Assembly: GCA_003449515.1 (NCBI GenBank) | Contig: DMHI01000077.1 | Span: 1 to 7,643 of the forward strand | DNA from: Lysobacteraceae bacterium | GTDB taxonomy: Bacteria > Pseudomonadota > Gammaproteobacteria > Xanthomonadales > Xanthomonadaceae | Direction of reading: 5' to 3' | DNA length: 7,643 nt | Shown: one piece after another, positions 4,860-7,643 of the stretch | Numbering within the stretch: the first letter of the stretch is position 1 | Layout: the number at the start of each line of letters is the position of its first letter | Made by a program: the position numbers and the translations under genes | Notes under the pieces: generated by a model | Seen by the model: the letters and a program-made list of their open reading frames with translations, nothing else | Told to the model about the DNA's origin: nothing | Databases searched by the model: none

Positions 4860-7643
4860 GCACGCCCGCCGACTGGCGCGACACGCCGCTGCGTGGCCGC
4901 CTGCTGGTGGAAGCCAGCGCCGGCACCGGCAAGACCTGGACGATGGCGGCGCTCTACCTGCGTCTGCTGCTCGACGGCATCGACGGCGCGGCCGCCGACG
5001 ACGGCCAGCGTCACCGCGCACTGGCGCCCGAGCGCATCGTCGTCGCCACCTACACCGAGGCCGCCGCGCAGGAGCTTGGCGAACGCCTGCGGGCGCGGGT
5101 GACGCAGGCACTGCGGCTGGCGGAAATCGACGCGCCGGCGCTCGATGCCAGCGATCCGGTGCAGGCCTGGCTCGGCGAACGCTGGGCCGATCCCGCTGCC
5201 CGGACCGCCGATGCCCAGCGCCTGCGGCGCGCGCTCGCCAGCTTTGATCGCGCGCCGATCGGCACGCTGCACGGGCTCTGCCTTCGGCTGCTGCGCGAGC
5301 ACCCGCTCGACGGGGGGCTGGGGTTCTCGCCGCCCGCCATCGGCGACGGTCGCCGCGTGCACGAGGCGATCGCCCGCGACCTGCTGCGCCGCATCGGTGC
5401 CGGCGCGGCCCCGCCCGCAGCAATCGACTTGCCCGCCAGCGCCACGCGCTTCGCGGCGCTGGTGGAGGCCGTGGGCTTCGTCCTGCAGCCCGGCGCGGCG
5501 GTGGCGCCAGCACCGGACGACGATGCGATCCGTGCGCTGGCCGATGCGCCGACACGCGCCGCACTCGCCACCCTCGCCGATCCGGCGCACTACACGCGCG
5601 CCACCGCCAAGGCGCTGCGCCAGGCCGCTGCGCTGCACGCCTTCCTCGACGATCCGACGCGGCCAGCGCCAGCCGCCATCGACGCGCTTTGCGATGGGCG
5701 CGGCATCAACAGCTGGGTGCGCGAGCCGGCCGCGACCGTGCTGCAAGCGGGCGCATTCCAGCAGGCGATGGCGCGAATGCAGCAGGCGCTGGCGCAACGC
5801 GATTCGAAGGATCGCGCCTTCTGGGCCTGGTGGACGCCCGAGCTGCGGCGTTGGCGCGATCTCCGCAGCGCCGAGTCCGGCGAACTCGGCTTCGACCCGC
5901 TGATCGAGCGCGTGGCGCAGCGCATGGTCGCGCCCGGCTCGGCGCTGCCCGATGCCGCGTTCACGCGCTGGCCGGTGGCGCTGGTCGACGAGTTCCAGGA
6001 CACCGACGGCACGCAGTACGCCCTGCTCGATCGCTGGTACCGCGATGCGGACGGCAACCCGCGCGGCCTGCTCGCCACCGTGGGCGACCCCAAGCAGGCG
6101 ATCTACGGCTTCCGCGGCGGTGATATCCACGCCTATCTCGCCGCCCGCGGACAGGCCGACACGACGCTGCGGCTGGCGGTCAACCAGCGTTCCAGCAGCG
6201 CCTATGTGAAGGCCTGCAATGCGCTGTTCGACGGGCCGCGCGCGCTGCTCTCGGCCGATGCCGCGCACCCCATCCGCTACGCGCCGGTGCTCGCGGCGGG
6301 CCGCGCCGATGCGCAGCAACTGCATGAGCGCGGCGCAGCGGTCGAGCGTCCGCTGGTGATCCACCAGCACCGGCATGGCGATTGGAATGCCATCGCCCGC
6401 CCGAAGGCGCTCGAGGCCTGCGCCGATCTCGTGGTCGACCTGCTCGAAGCCGGGCGCTTCCGCTTCGGTGCCAGCGGCCGCGCGCTCGCACCCGGCGATA
6501 TCGCCGTGCTGCTGCGGACGAATGGCGAGATCGACGACCTCCGCCGGGCGCTGCAGCGCCGCGGTGTTCCCTGCGCCGGGCAGTCGCGGCAACAGGTGTT
6601 CGACAGTGCCGCCGCACGCGACCTGCTGCTGGTGCTGCACGCCGTCCTGCATCCCGGCGACGTGGCCGGTCTGCGTGCCGCGCTGCTCACGCCGCTGTTC
6701 CGCGTGCCGGCCGCCGCACTGCCAGTGCTCGACGCCGACGGCCGCCTCGACGCCTGGCGGGAGCGATTCATCGGCTGGCGGCTGCGCTGGACGCGCGAAG
6801 GTGTGCTGGCGGTCGTGCTCGCGGTACTGGACGCCGCCGGCCCGGCACTCGCCGATGACCGCGAGGGCGAACGCATCGCCACCGATCTCCGGCACCTCGG
6901 CGAGCTGCTGGCCGACCGCGAGGGCGAAGGCCACACGCCCAGCGCCCTGCTCGAGGCCCTGCGCGCGCATCGTCGCGGCGACGACGACGGCGAAACTGGC
7001 GGCGACGAACGTAGCCTGCGCCTCGAATCCGACGTGCGGCGCGTGCGGCTGATGACCCTGCACGCCAGCAAGGGCCTCGAGTTTCCGGTGGTGGTGCTGC
7101 CCACGTTGTGGGCCCACGAGGCACGACGCAGCGCGCGCGCCCTGCTGCCGGCCGGTGCCGACGGTCGGCGGGAGGTGGTGTTCGAGGCCGACACGCTGAA
7201 GGCGCTGCGCGGCGAGGCCCAGGACGAACGCTTCCGCCTGCTCTACGTCGCGCTGACCCGCGCGGTGCAGGCCTGTCACCTGTTCGTGCTGCCCGAAGAC
7301 CGGCCCGCGGCGAAGAACGCGAACGGCCCGAAGACCGACCCCGAGCGATCGGCGCTCGACGCCCTGCTCGCGCGCTGGCCCGCGGGCGAGCGCCACCGCG
7401 CCGAGGGCATCGATTGGCGCGAGCACTGGCCGCTGCCGTCGGCCACGCACTTCGATGCCGGCGCGCACGCCGGGGCCGACGACACCGCCGACGCCGACGC
7501 CGACGTCGACGCCGATCGCCGCGCGCCGTCACCGGCACCGGGTCCGTTCGTTCTGCCGACGCGCTGGAGCTTCTCGCGCCTTGCCGGTGGCCACGACCGG
7601 CGCAGCGTCGAGGCCACCGCCGCCGATGACGAGACGCCGACCG
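4856..7643 (+). CDS. recB: RecB, exodeoxyribonuclease V beta subunit (3'-truncated by window edge)
   Basis: RecB is the 3'-5' SF1A helicase and sole nuclease subunit of RecBCD. The frame is open from the GTG at 4856 to the window end, giving 929 complete codons of about 1,200. The GTGA overlap with the recC stop indicates translational coupling. Helicase motifs are in order: Walker A EASAGTGKT (19-27, Lys26), motif Ia TYTEAAAQEL near residue 65, GTLHGLCLRLL near 137, GELGFDPL near 342, Walker B DEFQDT (378-383), motif III GDPKQAIYGFRG (410-421), motif IV NQRSS (443-447), motif V MTLHASKGLEF (733-743) and motif VI LLYVALTRA (795-803). All expected ATPase residues are present, so the helicase looks functional. 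Gln444 in motif IV replaces the aromatic residue of E. coli RecB. The visible part ends in the Asp/Ala-rich linker and a WSFSRLA segment resembling E. coli TSYSGLQ. The C-terminal nuclease domain (E. coli Asp1080, Lys1082) and any recD lie beyond the window. Confidence 0.97.
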   Translation, partial: MSTPADWRDTPLRGRLLVEASAGTGKTWTMAALYLRLLLDGIDGAAADDGQRHRALAPERIVVATYTEAAAQELGERLRARVTQALRLAEIDAPALDASDPVQAWLGERWADPAARTADAQRLRRALASFDRAPIGTLHGLCLRLLREHPLDGGLGFSPPAIGDGRRVHEAIARDLLRRIGAGAAPPAAIDLPASATRFAALVEAVGFVLQPGAAVAPAPDDDAIRALADAPTRAALATLADPAHYTRATAKALRQAAALHAFLDDPTRPAPAAIDALCDGRGINSWVREPAATVLQAGAFQQAMARMQQALAQRDSKDRAFWAWWTPELRRWRDLRSAESGELGFDPLIERVAQRMVAPGSALPDAAFTRWPVALVDEFQDTDGTQYALLDRWYRDADGNPRGLLATVGDPKQAIYGFRGGDIHAYLAARGQADTTLRLAVNQRSSSAYVKACNALFDGPRALLSADAAHPIRYAPVLAAGRADAQQLHERGAAVERPLVIHQHRHGDWNAIARPKALEACADLVVDLLEAGRFRFGASGRALAPGDIAVLLRTNGEIDDLRRALQRRGVPCAGQSRQQVFDSAAARDLLLVLHAVLHPGDVAGLRAALLTPLFRVPAAALPVLDADGRLDAWRERFIGWRLRWTREGVLAVVLAVLDAAGPALADDREGERIATDLRHLGELLADREGEGHTPSALLEALRAHRRGDDDGETGGDERSLRLESDVRRVRLMTLHASKGLEFPVVVLPTLWAHEARRSARALLPAGADGRREVVFEADTLKALRGEAQDERFRLLYVALTRAVQACHLFVLPEDRPAAKNANGPKTDPERSALDALLARWPAGERHRAEGIDWREHWPLPSATHFDAGAHAGADDTADADADVDADRRAPSPAPGPFVLPTRWSFSRLAGGHDRRSVEATAADDETPT
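6857..6928 (+). repeat. 15-bp perfect direct repeat pair within recB (codes DREGE twice)
   Basis: GACCGCGAGGGCGAA occurs at 6857-6871 and again at 6914-6928. The copies are 57 bp apart start to start, exactly 19 codons, so both are read as Asp-Arg-Glu-Gly-Glu. The segment between them contains the conserved RecB stretch ERIATDLRHLGELL. The repeat is small and may be codon-usage coincidence or a local duplication relic. It does not disturb the frame. Confidence 0.5.
7487..7516 (+). repeat. Degenerate GCCGAC hexanucleotide tract in recB, coding an Ala-Asp acidic linker
   Basis: Five consecutive six-base units follow GCCGAC or differ from it by one base (GCCGAC three times, then GTCGAC and GCCGAT). 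They are read as Ala/Val-Asp pairs, around residues 875-887 with the flanking acidic residues. It lies in the interdomain region after helicase motif VI and before the missing nuclease domain, where length and sequence vary between RecB proteins. Because the unit is six bases, slippage would keep the reading frame. Confidence 0.55.

Noticed and set aside
2799..5564. A 921-codon open frame on the - strand spanning the recC-recB junction.
   Set aside because: It is a shadow of recC and recB. It is Arg/Ala/Gly-rich, has no recognisable domain, and would ignore the well-supported + strand gene boundary.
4592..7468. A 958-codon open frame on the - strand antisense to recB and the recC end.
   Set aside because: High GC and strong third-position bias make stops rare in all frames. 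The protein is compositionally odd, shows no family motifs, and lies opposite a frame with every RecB helicase motif.
4856..7643. Possible frameshift or pseudogene in recB.
   Set aside because: I read the frame codon by codon. It is uninterrupted and all helicase motifs occur in order; only the window edge truncates it.
1..7643. Mobile elements, CRISPR arrays, tRNA or rRNA genes, phage or defence islands.
   Set aside because: Nearly every base is accounted for by three housekeeping-type genes of uniform composition. No repeat-spacer pattern, transposase motif or RNA gene was seen.

Overview
The window is an ordinary-looking piece of chromosome from a very GC-rich bacterium (roughly 70-75% G+C by eye, almost all third codon positions G or C). 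All real genes lie on the + strand and leave almost no non-coding DNA. A recC gene followed directly by recB, with RecBCD-type proteins, fits a proteobacterium. The closely packed recC-recB order without an intervening ptrA, plus the S9 peptidase type, suggests a gammaproteobacterium near the Xanthomonadales (Lysobacter/Rhodanobacter-like). That placement is an inference from gene order and composition, not from a marker gene.

Layout: (1) Bases 1-1281 are the 3' two thirds of a prolyl-oligopeptidase-family (S9) serine peptidase, with the last part of its beta-propeller and the complete catalytic alpha/beta-hydrolase domain. (2) Bases 1282-1364 are a short leader with small alternative hairpins and no recognisable terminator or promoter. 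(3) Bases 1365-4859 (possibly from 1326) are a complete recC, exodeoxyribonuclease V gamma subunit. (4) Bases 4856-7643 are recB, exodeoxyribonuclease V beta subunit, starting at a GTG that overlaps the recC stop by four bases behind a near-ideal ribosome binding site. recB runs off the window end after the complete helicase region and before the nuclease domain. No stop codon interrupts its frame from 4856 to the end.

RecB and RecC are two of the three subunits of the RecBCD helicase-nuclease, which processes double-strand DNA ends for RecA-dependent repair and degrades foreign linear DNA. recD is expected downstream but is outside the window. The peptidase has no evident functional link to RecBCD.

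I see no novel system, mobile element, RNA gene or CRISPR array. The points most worth a second look are within RecBCD. Most RecC residues that align with the Chi-recognition residues of E. coli RecC are replaced. Even so, the E. coli Chi octamer occurs six times in the window. RecB motif IV carries Gln where E. coli RecB has Trp and PcrA/UvrD have Tyr.
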